From positions 124,001 through 188,000 of the forward strand of contig NZ_JAFBBV010000001.1 in the NCBI RefSeq assembly GCF_016907365.1: a stretch of DNA of 64,000 nucleotides. The letters are read 5' to 3'. Numbering within the stretch: the stretch's first letter is position 1; every line of letters begins with the position of its first letter. The translations under genes and the position numbers were made by a program. Shown here in pieces: positions 25,804 to 35,578 of the stretch. Origin of the DNA: Oerskovia paurometabola (GTDB lineage: Bacteria; Actinomycetota; Actinomycetes; Actinomycetales; Cellulomonadaceae). The notes under the pieces were generated by a model that had not been told where the DNA came from, made no database searches, and worked only from the letters and a program-made list of their open reading frames with translations.

Positions 25804-25936
25804 CCGACAGGACCGGCCCCGCCACCTCCTGCCCACCCCACCCCGGCACACCGGCACGCCCCCCGATCCGGGGCGCGTGCCGCCGTCGGGCCGTCCTGGG
25901 GCGGGGATCGCTCTCACCACCGCATACCCTGAACCG

Positions 25937-27274
25937 GTGGGTGTGATCTCGGAACTCGGTGTCCTGCTTCGGCTGCGCGACTTCAGGAAGCTCTTCGCGG
26001 TCCGGCTGGTCAGCCAGGCGGGCGACGGGATGTTCCAGGTCGGGCTGGCGTCGCTCCTCTTCTTCTCCCCGGAGTCCCAGGGGACGGCGGCCTCGATCGC
26101 CGCGGCGTTCGCGGTGATGCTGGCCCCGTTCACGATCGTGGGTCCGTTCGCGGGGGTCTTCCTGGACCGTTGGAGCCGCCGCCAGGTCCTGGTGTGGGGC
26201 AACGCGGTGCGCGTGGTCCTGACGGCCGCGACCGCGGTGCTCATGCTGACCACGGGGGTGACGCCGTGGATCTACGTGCTGGCGCTCGCGACGCTCTCGG
26301 TCAACCGCTTCCTGCTCGCGGGCCTGTCCGCGGGGCTGCCGCGCGTGGTCGACGGCCCGCTGCTGCTGACGGCCAACTCGCTGACCCCCACGCTGGGCGC
26401 CGCGGCGGCGTTCGTGGGCGGTGGCATCGGCTTCCTGCTGAGCCTGACGTTCGAGCCGGGGCGCCAGAAGGACTCGGTCGCGCTCGTGTGCGCGGCCCTC
26501 GTGTTCGGGGCGGCGTCGTTGCTGGCGCTGCGCATGTCGCGCGGGCTGCTGGGGCCGGACCGGCCCGCGGAGGCGGCGATCACGACGGAGATCGCGAAGG
26601 TCGCGCGCGGCCTCGCGGACGGCGCCCGCTATCTCGTCGCGCGCCGCACGCCGGGCCAGGCCCTCGTGGTCATGGCGACGCACCGGTTCCTGTACGGGGT
26701 CACGTTCATCGCGTCGATCCTCATCTCGCGCAACCTGCTCTCCGACCCGGGCAACACGAACGCGGGCCTGGCGACGTTCGCGACGGTCGTGGGCCTCACG
26801 GGGGTCGGTGGCGCGCTCGCCGTCGTACTGACCCCGACGTTGTCGCGGTACACGGGTCCGCACCTGTGGATCGCGCTCATGCTGGGTCTGGCCGCGATGA
26901 GCCAGCTCCTGCTGGCCACGACGCCGTCGCGCACGGTCGTGTTCGCGGGCGCCCTGCTGCTGGGTCTTGCGGCGCAGGCGACGAAGATCGCGGTGGACAC
27001 GATCGTGCAGCGCGACACGGCCGACGCCTTCCGCGGGAGGGCCTTCGCGTTCTACGACGTCCTGTACAACGCGGCGTTCGTGGGCGCGGCGGCCCTCGCG
27101 GCGTTCACGCTGCCGGACACGGGGTACTCGCGCCCGGTCTTCGTGGTCCTCGCGGTCGCGTACGCGGGGGCTGCGCTGGTCTTCGGCCGCTTCGGGGCGC
27201 GTCACGCGGCGGGGCCCGACGGCGACGCTCCCCTTCCCGAGGCGGCTCCGGACGGACGCCCCGCGGCGGGGTGA
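25937..27274 (+). CDS. MFS transporter (12-TM type)
   Basis: A 445-residue integral membrane protein with about 12 helices: RKLFAVRLVSQAGDGMFQVG (helix 1 with an MFS-3-type start), GPFAGVFLDRWSRRQVLVWG (motif A-like), a long central loop and AVDTIVQRDTADAFRGRAFA in the second half. The GTG at 25937 lies 6 nt after TACCCT (25925-25930) without an RBS, so a leaderless transcript is likely; a GTG at 25943 is the alternative. A four-copy repeat array lies upstream. The substrate is unknown; the family includes macrolide and siderophore exporters. Confidence 0.85.
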   Translation: MGVISELGVLLRLRDFRKLFAVRLVSQAGDGMFQVGLASLLFFSPESQGTAASIAAAFAVMLAPFTIVGPFAGVFLDRWSRRQVLVWGNAVRVVLTAATAVLMLTTGVTPWIYVLALATLSVNRFLLAGLSAGLPRVVDGPLLLTANSLTPTLGAAAAFVGGGIGFLLSLTFEPGRQKDSVALVCAALVFGAASLLALRMSRGLLGPDRPAEAAITTEIAKVARGLADGARYLVARRTPGQALVVMATHRFLYGVTFIASILISRNLLSDPGNTNAGLATFATVVGLTGVGGALAVVLTPTLSRYTGPHLWIALMLGLAAMSQLLLATTPSRTVVFAGALLLGLAAQATKIAVDTIVQRDTADAFRGRAFAFYDVLYNAAFVGAAALAAFTLPDTGYSRPVFVVLAVAYAGAALVFGRFGARHAAGPDGDAPLPEAAPDGRPAAG

Positions 27275-27494
27275 GGTAGCCCACCCGCTCGTCCTCCGCG
27301 CGGCCCCGGTGCCGCGGCGACCCGCCGTCGTGGCGCCGATGAGTCCTGCCCGGAAAAGGAGTCGTCAGGACCGGGGGAATATCCGAGGATGGTTCAGCGT
27401 AGTTCTCGTAGGGCGTACGACATCCGGATGGACGCTCCCCCACCTCGCTGCGCACTTCCCCGTCGCGCGTGCGCACCGACCCCACAGGAGAGCC

Positions 27495-29030
27495 ATGCAG
27501 GTACCGCAGAGCACCGCCCCGTCCTTACCCGTCTCGGAGAAGCTGTCACGGGAGAACTTCCTCGTGATCGCGCTCCTCCTCGTCTCTGCGTCGGTCGTCA
27601 TCCTCAACGAGACGACCATGGGCGTCGCGCTGCCTCACCTCATGGAGGAGATGGACATCACGGCGTCGACCGGCCAGTGGCTGACCACGGCCTTCATGCT
27701 CACGATGGCGGTCGTCATCCCGGCGACGGGCTTCCTGCTCCAGCGTCTCGGGACGCGCGGGGCGTTCCTGCTCGCGATGTCGCTGTTCAGCGCGGGCACG
27801 GCCCTGGCCGCGTTCGCGCCGGGCTTCGGCTGGCTCCTCGGGGCCCGCGTCGTGCAGGCGTCGGGCACGGCGATCATGATGCCGCTGCTCATGACGACGA
27901 TCATGACGCTCGTCCCGCCGTCGGCCCGTGGCCGGATCATGGGCAACGTCGCGATCGTCATGGCCGCGGCGCCGGCCCTCGGCCCCACGCTGTCCGGCCT
28001 GGTCCTGGAGACCCTGTCCTGGCGCTGGATCTTCGGCCTCGTGCTGCCGATCGCCCTCGTCGCCCTCGTGTTCGGCGCGAAGTACGTCAAGGACTCGGCC
28101 GACCGTACGCACACGCGCCTCGACCCGCTGTCGCTGTTCCTCGCCGTCCTGGCGTTCGGCGGCCTGGTCTTCGGGCTGTCCAACCTGGGTGAGGCCGCGC
28201 GCGCCACGCCGGCCGTGCCCGTGTGGATCCCGCTCGTCGTCGGGCCCGTGTTCCTCGTGCTGTTCGTCGCGCGCCAGCTCGTGCTGCAGCGCCGCGACGC
28301 GGCGCTGCTCGACCTGCGCGTGTTCTCCTCGCGCGGATTCACGGTCTCGCTCGGCATCATGTCGGTCGCGATGATCGCGCTGTTCGGCTCGATCATCCTG
28401 CTGCCGCTGTACCTGCAGAGCTCGCTGGGTCTCGACCCGGTCTACACGGGTCTGATGATGCTGCCGGGCGGCCTGATCATGGGTCTGCTGGGCCCGACCG
28501 TCGGCCGCCTGTACGACCGCCTCGGCCCGCGCCCCCTGGTCCTGCCGGGGCTCAGCGCGGTCGCGGTCGCGCTCGCGGCGCTGACCACGGTCGGCGCGAC
28601 GACGTCGCCGTGGTTCGTCCTGGGTGCGCACGTCGTGCTGAGCCTGGGCCTGGCCTTCGTGTTCACGCCGCTGTTCACGGGTGCGCTCTCGGCGCTCAAG
28701 CCGTCGCTGTACTCGCACGGCAGCGCCATGATCGGTACGGTGCAGCAGCTCGCGGGCGCGGCCGGGACGGCCCTGTTCATCGCCGTCATGACGTCGCACG
28801 AGGTCGCCAGGACCGCGGAGGGCGCGAGCCCGCAGGTCGCCCTCGCCGACGGAGTGTCCTCGGCGTTCGTCTGGGGTGCCGTGGTCATGCTCGTCGCGGT
28901 CGCGCTGTCGTTCCTGCTGCGCAGGCCGGCGGTCGTGGAGGCCCCGGCGATCCTGTCCGACGACGTCGCGCCCCTCGCGCAGGACGCTCCCGTCCTCGAG
29001 ACGGCGGGCGAGGCGACCGAGCGCCGCTGA
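27495..29030 (+). CDS. MFS multidrug transporter, DHA2 type
   Basis: A 511-residue, 14-helix efflux protein. Helix 1 has VVILNETTMGVALPHLMEEM, the DHA2 signature, followed by TASTGQWLTTAFMLTMAVVIP, the motif C-like APALGPTLSGLVLETLSWRW and a Pro/Ala-rich acidic C-terminus. GGAG precedes the ATG at 27495. The 220-bp gap to the preceding MFS gene suggests its own promoter. It ends at a hairpin shared with the convergent pcnA gene. Similar genes carry lincomycin or tetracenomycin resistance; the actual substrate is unknown. Confidence 0.9.
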   Translation: MQVPQSTAPSLPVSEKLSRENFLVIALLLVSASVVILNETTMGVALPHLMEEMDITASTGQWLTTAFMLTMAVVIPATGFLLQRLGTRGAFLLAMSLFSAGTALAAFAPGFGWLLGARVVQASGTAIMMPLLMTTIMTLVPPSARGRIMGNVAIVMAAAPALGPTLSGLVLETLSWRWIFGLVLPIALVALVFGAKYVKDSADRTHTRLDPLSLFLAVLAFGGLVFGLSNLGEAARATPAVPVWIPLVVGPVFLVLFVARQLVLQRRDAALLDLRVFSSRGFTVSLGIMSVAMIALFGSIILLPLYLQSSLGLDPVYTGLMMLPGGLIMGLLGPTVGRLYDRLGPRPLVLPGLSAVAVALAALTTVGATTSPWFVLGAHVVLSLGLAFVFTPLFTGALSALKPSLYSHGSAMIGTVQQLAGAAGTALFIAVMTSHEVARTAEGASPQVALADGVSSAFVWGAVVMLVAVALSFLLRRPAVVEAPAILSDDVAPLAQDAPVLETAGEATERR

Positions 29031-29061
29031 CGGATCGACCGGTCCCGCAGGGGACCACGCA

Positions 29062-29094
29062 CGAAGGGCGGGCGCCGTCGGTGCCCGCCCTTCG
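29062..29094. terminator. Hairpin between convergent MFS gene and pcnA
   Basis: CGAAGGGCGGGC (29062-29073) pairs with GCCCGCCCTTCG (29083-29094), 12 bp perfect, loop 9 nt. Placed 32 bp after one stop codon and 17 bp before the other, it suits both directions. Confidence 0.78.
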
Positions 29095-29110
29095 GCGTCT
29101 CGGCGTCACG

Positions 29111-30658
29111 TCACGCCTCGCGTGCGGCCCACCAGGTCAGCAGCTCCTCGCGGGCGGCGTCCTCACCGAGCGGCCCGCGGTCGAGACGCAGCTCCAGCAG
29201 GAACTTGTAGGCCTGTCCCACCTCCGGCCCCGGCGCGATGCCCAGGGTCGCCATGATCTGCTGCCCGTCGAGGTCCGGCCGGATCGAGGCCAGCTCCTCC
29301 TCCCCGCGCAGCCGCTCGATGCGCTGCTCGAGGTCCGTGTACGCGTCGGACAGGCGCTGGGCCTTGCGCTTGTTGCGGGTGGTCGAGTCCGCCCGCGTCA
29401 GGCGGTGCAGTCGCTCCAGGAGCGGTCCCGCGTCGGTCACGTAGCGGCGCACGGCGGAGTCGGTCCACTCCCCCTCCCCGTACCCGTGGAAGCGCAGGTG
29501 CAGCTCCACGAGCCGCGACACCTGCTTGACCGTTTCCTTGTCGAAGCGCAGCGCCTTGAGCCGCTTCGCCGTGAGCTTGGCGCCCACGACCTCGTGGTGG
29601 TGGAAGCTGACACCGCCGCCCGGCTCGAACCGCCGCGTGTCCGGCTTGCCGATGTCGTGCAGGAGAGACGCGAGACGCAGGACGAGGTCCGGACCCGGCA
29701 CCGCGCCGTCGGGCCCGGTCTCCTGGGCGATCGCCTGCTCGAGCACGGTCAGCGAGTGCTGGTAGACGTCCTTGTGCCGGTGGTGCTCGTCGATCTCGAG
29801 ACGCAGGGCAGGGAGCTCGGGCAGGACGTGGTCCGCCAGGCCGGTCTCGACGAGGACCTCGAGCCCCTTGCGCGGGTCGTCGGACAGGAGCAGCTTGGTC
29901 AGCTCGTCCCGCACCCGCTCGGCCGAGACGATCTCGATGCGCGACGCCATGTCGACGATCGCGGCACGCGTCGCAGGCTCGACCTCGAAGCCCAGCTGGG
30001 CCGCGAACCGCGCGGCCCGCATCATGCGCAGCGGGTCGTCGTCGAACGAGCGCTCCGGTGCGATCGGGGTGCGCAGGACGCCCGTCGCGAGGTCGGCGAG
30101 CCCGTCGTGCGGGTCGACGAACAGCATCTCCGGGACGCGCACCGCCATGGCGTTGACCGTGAAGTCGCGCCGCGACAGGTCGCCGACCAGGGTGTCGCCA
30201 AACGCGACGAGCGGCTTGCGCGACGCCGGGTCGTACTCGTCGGTCCGGTACGTGGTGACCTCGACGACCAGCTCGTCCACACCGCGCGGGGCACCCTTGG
30301 GCGCGAAGCGCTTGGCACCGATCGTGCCGAACTCCTTGCCGATGTCCCAGTGCGCGTCGCCCCAGGCCGCGAGCAGGGCCTGGGTCTGGTCCGGGTCGGC
30401 CGACGTGGCGAAGTCGAGGTCGTTGCTCGCGCGCCCCAGGAAGGCGTCACGGACCGGGCCGCCGACGAGCGCCAGCTCGTGGCCGGCCGCGCGGAACATC
30501 TCGCCCAGCTCGATCGCCGCGGGCGCCATCTCCGTCAGCACCGCCAGCGCACGCCGCAGGAGCTCGAGCTGTTCGGGCGTCGTCGGCACCCCGCGAGACC
30601 CCTCGACGGGCGGCGCGGCAGGCTCGGGGGCGGGAGAGTTCTGGGAAGGAGTCGGCAC
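29111..30658 (-). CDS. pcnA: CCA tRNA nucleotidyltransferase / poly(A) polymerase family
   Basis: A 515-residue nucleotidyltransferase that adds CCA to tRNA 3' ends. The palm domain has LALVGGPVRDAFLGR and DLDFATSADP (the DxD metal pair), RDFTVNAMAVRVPE and DPLRMMRAARFAAQLGF; an HD domain follows (LLHDIGKPDTRRFEPGG, HHHEVVGAKLTAKRL). The start is uncertain: GTG at 30658 gives VPTPSQNSP..., and a TTG at 30667 is the alternative; neither has a good RBS. It is divergent from the nudix gene by 54 bp, as in mycobacteria (Rv3907c/Rv3908). Confidence 0.92.
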   Translation of the reverse strand: MPTPSQNSPAPEPAAPPVEGSRGVPTTPEQLELLRRALAVLTEMAPAAIELGEMFRAAGHELALVGGPVRDAFLGRASNDLDFATSADPDQTQALLAAWGDAHWDIGKEFGTIGAKRFAPKGAPRGVDELVVEVTTYRTDEYDPASRKPLVAFGDTLVGDLSRRDFTVNAMAVRVPEMLFVDPHDGLADLATGVLRTPIAPERSFDDDPLRMMRAARFAAQLGFEVEPATRAAIVDMASRIEIVSAERVRDELTKLLLSDDPRKGLEVLVETGLADHVLPELPALRLEIDEHHRHKDVYQHSLTVLEQAIAQETGPDGAVPGPDLVLRLASLLHDIGKPDTRRFEPGGGVSFHHHEVVGAKLTAKRLKALRFDKETVKQVSRLVELHLRFHGYGEGEWTDSAVRRYVTDAGPLLERLHRLTRADSTTRNKRKAQRLSDAYTDLEQRIERLRGEEELASIRPDLDGQQIMATLGIAPGPEVGQAYKFLLELRLDRGPLGEDAAREELLTWWAAREA

Positions 30659-30700
30659 GACATCCAAGCGTGCCAGATCAAGCGCGGACTCCACACTCGG

Positions 30701-30712
30701 TAATGTTGGGTC
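30701..30712 (+). promoter_or_regulatory. Leaderless -10 box of the nudix-murJ operon
   Basis: TAATGT (30701-30706) and 6 nt precede the ATG at 30713. There is no RBS in front of that ATG, so transcription probably starts at the start codon. Confidence 0.5.
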
Positions 30713-31372
30713 ATGTCCACCCCAGCGCACTCTCCGGACCATCGCGGTGTACCAGCGCCGCCCGGTGGTCACGCGCTGCGGAGAGACCCGGAGACCCACC
30801 GGGGTCCCGCCCCGTCCGCCAGCCCACCCGCTCCGCTGCCCGTCGTCGAGGAGATCTCCGCAGGTGGGCTGGTCGTCGACACGTTCGAGGGCCTGTTCCG
30901 GGCCGCGGTCATCGCGCGGCGCAACCGCGGCGGTCGGCTCGAGTGGTGCCTGCCGAAGGGCCACCTCGAGGGCGCGGAGACGCCCGAGGAGGCCGCCGTC
31001 CGGGAGATCGCCGAGGAGACGGGGATCACGGGGGCCGTCCAGACCCCGCTCGGGATCATCGACTACTGGTTCACCGGTGAGGACCGTCGGGTGCACAAGG
31101 TCGTCCACCACTTCCTGCTGCGGGCGACCGGCGGGCACCTCACGGTCGAGGGCGACCCCGACGGCGAGGCCGAGGACGTCGCCTGGGTCCCGTTCGAGGA
31201 CCTGCCCGACCGCCTGTCCTATCCCAACGAGCGCCGCCTCGCCGCGGTTGCGCACGACGTCCTGCGAGGGCGACGCACGAGCGCCCACTTCCGGGGTACC
31301 GTGACTCGCACCGTCGTCCGTACCAGCCGGCCGGCACCCGACGACCCACGGAACCCGACCGACCACCCATGA
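30713..31372 (+). CDS. NUDIX hydrolase (MutT4-like)
   Basis: A 219-residue pyrophosphohydrolase for nucleoside diphosphate derivatives. The full Nudix box is visible at about residues 82-104: GHLEGAETPEEAAV then REIAEETG, with the metal-binding glutamates in place. A Pro/His-rich N-terminal extension of about 45 residues precedes the domain. It is first in the operon nudix - DUF6049 - murJ; its stop overlaps the next start (ATGA). The same order is known around mycobacterial mutT4. The substrate is not deducible. Confidence 0.9.
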   Translation: MSTPAHSPDHRGVPAPPGGHALRRDPETHRGPAPSASPPAPLPVVEEISAGGLVVDTFEGLFRAAVIARRNRGGRLEWCLPKGHLEGAETPEEAAVREIAEETGITGAVQTPLGIIDYWFTGEDRRVHKVVHHFLLRATGGHLTVEGDPDGEAEDVAWVPFEDLPDRLSYPNERRLAAVAHDVLRGRRTSAHFRGTVTRTVVRTSRPAPDDPRNPTDHP

Positions 31373-33681
31373 GCTTTCACTTCTCCGGTGGCGCGCCCCG
31401 CGCCTCGACGCACGGTCCGGCAGCGAACGGCCCCCGCCGGACCGACGGCCGCACCGCCCTCGGCACGACGCCACCCGCCCCGAGCCGACGGTCGGCCCGC
31501 TCTCACGTGCGAGCCTTCCTCGCGCCGTTGCTCGCCCTAGGGCTCGCCGTGCTGCCCTCGGCCGCCCTCGCGGCAACGCCTGCCGAGGTCGTGACGGGGG
31601 CCCGGGCCACGTCGGTCGAGGCGAGCACCCTCGCCACCGACACGGACCCCACGGCGGCCCCGGTCGACGAGGCAGACGAGGGAACGGTCACGACGACGCT
31701 CGTGTCGATGTCGCCGACCACGGTGCAGCCCGGCGACACCCTCACGATCGTCGTGCGGATCCACAACGGCACCGAGGACGGGCTCAAGGCTCCCCGTGCC
31801 ACGCTCGGCGTCAGCTGGCGGCCCGTCGGCACCCGGTCCGCCCTCGAGGCCTGGGCCGACGCCCCCGTCTCCCAGCAGCCGGCCGGACGCATGACCACCG
31901 AGGACGTCGACCCGCTCGCACCGGGCGAGGACGCCACGGTCACGTTCGAGGTGGCCGCCGACGACCTCAACCTGGAGCCGGGCTCGACGTGGGGGCCTCG
32001 GCCCCTCTCCGTCATGGTCGAGGACGGCGGCGAGCGGCTCGACGTCCTGCGCACCTTCTTCCTCTGGGGCGACTCGCAGGCACCCGTCCCGGTCCGGGTC
32101 AGCATGATCGCCCCGGTCACCGGCCCCGCTCTCTCCCTGACGAGCACGACCGGGACCGCCACGTCGAGCGTCGACGTCCGCGCCGTGGACGAGGCTCTGG
32201 GAGCCGACCGACGGCTGGGCAGGCTCCTGTCCGCCACGGCCCAGGTCCCCGAGATCGCGTGGGCGCTCGACCCCTCGCTCCTGGCGGCCGCCGAGACGTC
32301 GCCGGACACCGACTCGCAGGCATGGGCTGCGGCGGTGCGCGACGGTGCCGCCAGCCGCACGGTCTTCGGCCTGCGACCCTACGACCCGGACCCCGCCGCC
32401 TATGCGCGGGTCGGCGCGCTCCTGCCCGCCACCACGACCCCGCTGCCGGGGGGCGCGACTCCTGATACCGCGTGGCGGACCGACCTCGTCTACCCGGCCG
32501 ACGACGTCCCCGACGTACAGACGGTCCGCACGGCGGTCCAGTCCGGGTCCCCCCTGGTGGTCGTCCGGGGCGACGGGCTCGCCCCCGAGAGCTCGGTGAA
32601 CTACACCCCGAACGGCCTGGCCACCGTCCCGACCGACGCAGGCCCCGCGACCGCGCTGGTCGCCGACGCCGCCCTCACCCAGGACGTCGAGGACGCGACC
32701 CGTGCCGGGCGCGACGCCGACGACCCGTCCACGGCCGACGCGACACAACGGCTCCTCGCCGACCTGGCGGTGGCAGCCTCCGAGCGACCGACCGAGGCTC
32801 GACACGTGCTCGTCGCCCTCCCGCGCTCGTGGGACCCGGACCCTCACGCCCTCACGTCCGTCCTCGATGCCCTGGCAGAGGCGACCTGGGTCGACGTCGC
32901 CCCGGTCGACGACCTCCTCGGCTCGGCGGTCCCAGACGTCGCGCGCTCCCCGCTGCCCGAGTCCTCGGTGAGCGAGGGAACGCTGCCGGTCTCCCAGATG
33001 AACGAGCTCCAGCGCGCCCGGACCCAGACGGCGGACTTCGCCACGATCACCGCCGATCCCGCGGCCATCGCCCAGGAAGCGGAGCCCGCCCTCGTCGTAC
33101 CCACCGCGGTCGCCTACCGGTCGCTTCCCGACGACCGGACCGTCGCGGTGGACACCGCGGTGAAGGATGCGGCACTGATCCGGTCCGCCGTGTCGATCGT
33201 CCCCCGCGAGCTGGACGTCACCCTGATCAACACGTCGGGCAAGATCCCCGTCTGGGTGCGCAACACGCTCGACCAGCCGGTCACGATCCAGGTGGCGCTC
33301 CGTCCCGACAGCGGTCTCCTGAAGGTCGTCTCCTTCCCGGTCGGGCCCGTCCCGGCAGGCGCCGAGGTCGCCTTCAAGGTTCCCGTCCAGGCCATCGGCA
33401 GCGGTGACGTCGAGGTCGAGGTCGAGCTTCTCGCGGTTCCTTCCGGCGCCGTCGTCTCGCCCTCCTCGGCGTTCGTCGTCCAGGTGCGCGCCGAGTGGGA
33501 GAACACGGGGACCGCGATCTTCGCCGGGCTCGTCGCGCTCCTCATGATCGGCGGCATCTGGCGCACCATCCGACGCGGCCGGTCGCCGCGCCGCGTCGCC
33601 GAGATGACGCCCGCGGCGGGTGTGCCGGGAGCCCACGGGGCGGCGGCGCCGTCGGGCCGCTCGACAGGGCACGACGAGTGA
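31369..33681 (+). CDS. DUF6049 envelope protein (Rv3909-like)
   Basis: A 770-residue extracytoplasmic protein. A disordered N-terminus precedes a signal segment (about 47-68, FLAPLLALGLAVLPSAALA). The large exterior part contains an Ig-like first region (VSMSPTTVQPGDTLTIVVRI) and a later region with WVRNTLDQPVTIQVALRPDS. A C-terminal membrane anchor lies near 700-722 (TAIFAGLVALLMIGGIWRTI) with a basic tail. It is translationally coupled to the nudix gene (ATGA) and to murJ (GTGA). The constant pairing with murJ suggests a role in lipid II flipping or wall assembly, not shown biochemically here. Confidence 0.88.
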   Translation: MSFHFSGGAPRASTHGPAANGPRRTDGRTALGTTPPAPSRRSARSHVRAFLAPLLALGLAVLPSAALAATPAEVVTGARATSVEASTLATDTDPTAAPVDEADEGTVTTTLVSMSPTTVQPGDTLTIVVRIHNGTEDGLKAPRATLGVSWRPVGTRSALEAWADAPVSQQPAGRMTTEDVDPLAPGEDATVTFEVAADDLNLEPGSTWGPRPLSVMVEDGGERLDVLRTFFLWGDSQAPVPVRVSMIAPVTGPALSLTSTTGTATSSVDVRAVDEALGADRRLGRLLSATAQVPEIAWALDPSLLAAAETSPDTDSQAWAAAVRDGAASRTVFGLRPYDPDPAAYARVGALLPATTTPLPGGATPDTAWRTDLVYPADDVPDVQTVRTAVQSGSPLVVVRGDGLAPESSVNYTPNGLATVPTDAGPATALVADAALTQDVEDATRAGRDADDPSTADATQRLLADLAVAASERPTEARHVLVALPRSWDPDPHALTSVLDALAEATWVDVAPVDDLLGSAVPDVARSPLPESSVSEGTLPVSQMNELQRARTQTADFATITADPAAIAQEAEPALVVPTAVAYRSLPDDRTVAVDTAVKDAALIRSAVSIVPRELDVTLINTSGKIPVWVRNTLDQPVTIQVALRPDSGLLKVVSFPVGPVPAGAEVAFKVPVQAIGSGDVEVEVELLAVPSGAVVSPSSAFVVQVRAEWENTGTAIFAGLVALLMIGGIWRTIRRGRSPRRVAEMTPAAGVPGAHGAAAPSGRSTGHDE

Positions 33682-35519
33682 AGCACCTCCGACCTACCGG
33701 GACCACGCGGGCAGGACGCCCCCGTCCCGACGCCGCCATGGCCCCCGTCGAACCCGCTGACGAGACCGAGACGCCGACCGGCGAGCCCGCCGTGGCCACC
33801 ACCCCGAAGAGCAGCCTCGGCCGCAGCTCGGCGCTCATGGCCTCGGGCACCGCGGTCTCCCGCGTCCTCGGACTCGTTCGCAACGTCCTCCTCGTCACCG
33901 CGATCGGCACCACCGGCCTCGCGGCCGACGCGTTCGACGTCGCCAACAAGATCCCCAACGTCCTGTTCGCGATCCTCGCGGGAGGCGTGCTCAACGCCGT
34001 CCTCGTCCCGCAGATCGTCCGTGCCTACCGTTCCAAGAACCCCCAGGAGCGTCTCGACAAGCTCCTGACCCTGTCCGGGGTGCTGCTCCTCGGGCTCAGC
34101 CTGATCCTCACCGCGGGTGCCGCGGTGATCGTGACCCTCTACACCGACGGCTGGGGCTCCGCGCAGTTCTCGCTCGCCGTCGCGTTCGCGTTCTGGTGCA
34201 CCCCGCAGCTCTTCTTCTACGGTCTGTACACGCTCCTCGGGCAGGTCCTCAACGCGCGTGGCCAGTTCGGCCCGTTCATGTGGGCCCCCGTCGTCAACAA
34301 CATCGTCTCGATCGTCGGGTTCGGTGCCTTCATCGCGATCTACGGGCCGTACGCCACGGGCGCGGCCGACGACCTCGGCACCTGGGACGGCACCAAGATC
34401 GCCGTCCTCGCCGGGACCGCGACCCTCGGGGTCGCGTCGCAGGCCCTCATCCTCCTCGTGCCCCTGTGGCGCGCGGGGTTCCGCTGGCACTTCCGGCTCG
34501 GGATGCGCGGCATCGGGCTGCGCTCCGCCGGACAGGTCGCGATCTGGACGTTCGGCGCGGTCATGCTCGAGCAGATCGGCGTCCTGTTCACGACCCAGTT
34601 CGCCTCGAGCGCACCTGCGGCCGCGCTGCGCGAGACCTTCGGTGCCTACGACGGCGACCCCCTGACGAACGGCGTCGTGACCGGCGTGGTCACGGGCGCC
34701 CCCGAGGCCTTCGCCGTCGCGGGCAACGCCGCCTACACGCAGGCGCTCATGATCTACCTGTTGCCGCACTCGCTCGTGACGGTCTCGATCGCGACGGCCC
34801 TGTTCACCGGGATGAGCGCCGCCGCGGGCGCGGGCGACTTCGCACGGGTGCGGCACGACCTCTCGCGCGGGGTGCGGACCGTGGGTGTGTTCACGGTGTT
34901 CGCCACGGCCGTCTTCGCGATCCTCGCCCTGCCGATCACCAAGCTCCTGCTCATCAACGTCACGCCGTCGAGCGCCGTGGCGGTCAGTCAGATCCTCGTC
35001 GCCATGGCCTTCGGCCTCGTGCCGCTGGGTGGGATGGTCCTCATGAAGTGGGTGTACTACGCCTACGAGGACGGCAAGACGGTCTTCTGGATCCAGGTGC
35101 CGGCGACGATCGCGCTCGTCGGGGTCGCCTGGCTCGCGACCCGCACGCTCGACCCCGTGTGGTGGGTCGTCGGGGTCGGGGCGGCGATGTCGCTGTCCAA
35201 CGTCGTCGCCGTCCTGCTGCGGACCGCGGGACTTCGACGCAAGCTCCATGGTCTCGACGCCTTCCGGATCGTGCGGATGCACGTCAAGACCGCCCTCGCG
35301 GCCGGGGTCAGCGCCGGGATCGGCTGGGGGGTCCTCCAGCTCTTCGGAGACCTCTACGGACTCTCGTGGCTGCGGGCTGCTGTGGTCACTACAGTCGTCG
35401 GGATCGTCATGACCGCCGTGTACATCGGCGGCCTCAAGGTCATGCGGGTCCGCGAGCTCGATCAGCTCGCCGACCCGTTGCTCCGCAAGCTCGGGCGGCG
35501 ACGCCCGACCACGAGTTAG
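33678..35519 (+). CDS. murJ: Lipid II flippase MurJ
   Basis: A 613-residue polytopic protein that moves lipid II across the membrane for peptidoglycan synthesis. The MVF family start is ALMASGTAVSRVLGLVRNVL and DAFDVANKIPNVLFAILAGG; VLNAVLVPQIV, FMWAPVVNNIVSI and LLPHSLVTVSIATALFTGMS follow, with about 14 helices. The GTG at 33678 overlaps the DUF6049 stop (GTGA); an ATG 60 bp inside (33738) is a possible alternative. Unlike the mycobacterial protein, the pseudokinase domain is not fused but encoded by the next gene, 59 bp downstream. Confidence 0.95.
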   Translation: MKHLRPTGTTRAGRPRPDAAMAPVEPADETETPTGEPAVATTPKSSLGRSSALMASGTAVSRVLGLVRNVLLVTAIGTTGLAADAFDVANKIPNVLFAILAGGVLNAVLVPQIVRAYRSKNPQERLDKLLTLSGVLLLGLSLILTAGAAVIVTLYTDGWGSAQFSLAVAFAFWCTPQLFFYGLYTLLGQVLNARGQFGPFMWAPVVNNIVSIVGFGAFIAIYGPYATGAADDLGTWDGTKIAVLAGTATLGVASQALILLVPLWRAGFRWHFRLGMRGIGLRSAGQVAIWTFGAVMLEQIGVLFTTQFASSAPAAALRETFGAYDGDPLTNGVVTGVVTGAPEAFAVAGNAAYTQALMIYLLPHSLVTVSIATALFTGMSAAAGAGDFARVRHDLSRGVRTVGVFTVFATAVFAILALPITKLLLINVTPSSAVAVSQILVAMAFGLVPLGGMVLMKWVYYAYEDGKTVFWIQVPATIALVGVAWLATRTLDPVWWVVGVGAAMSLSNVVAVLLRTAGLRRKLHGLDAFRIVRMHVKTALAAGVSAGIGWGVLQLFGDLYGLSWLRAAVVTTVVGIVMTAVYIGGLKVMRVRELDQLADPLLRKLGRRRPTTS

Positions 35520-35578
35520 AGGACGCCCGTACCATGTGGGGGGAAGATGTCGACGGCAAGAAAGTTCGAGGTGGGCAG

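Noticed and set aside
25160..27205. Minus-strand open frame running through the 54-bp repeats
   Set aside because: The repeat length is a multiple of three, which keeps the frame open by chance; the rest is the shadow of ino1 and the MFS gene.
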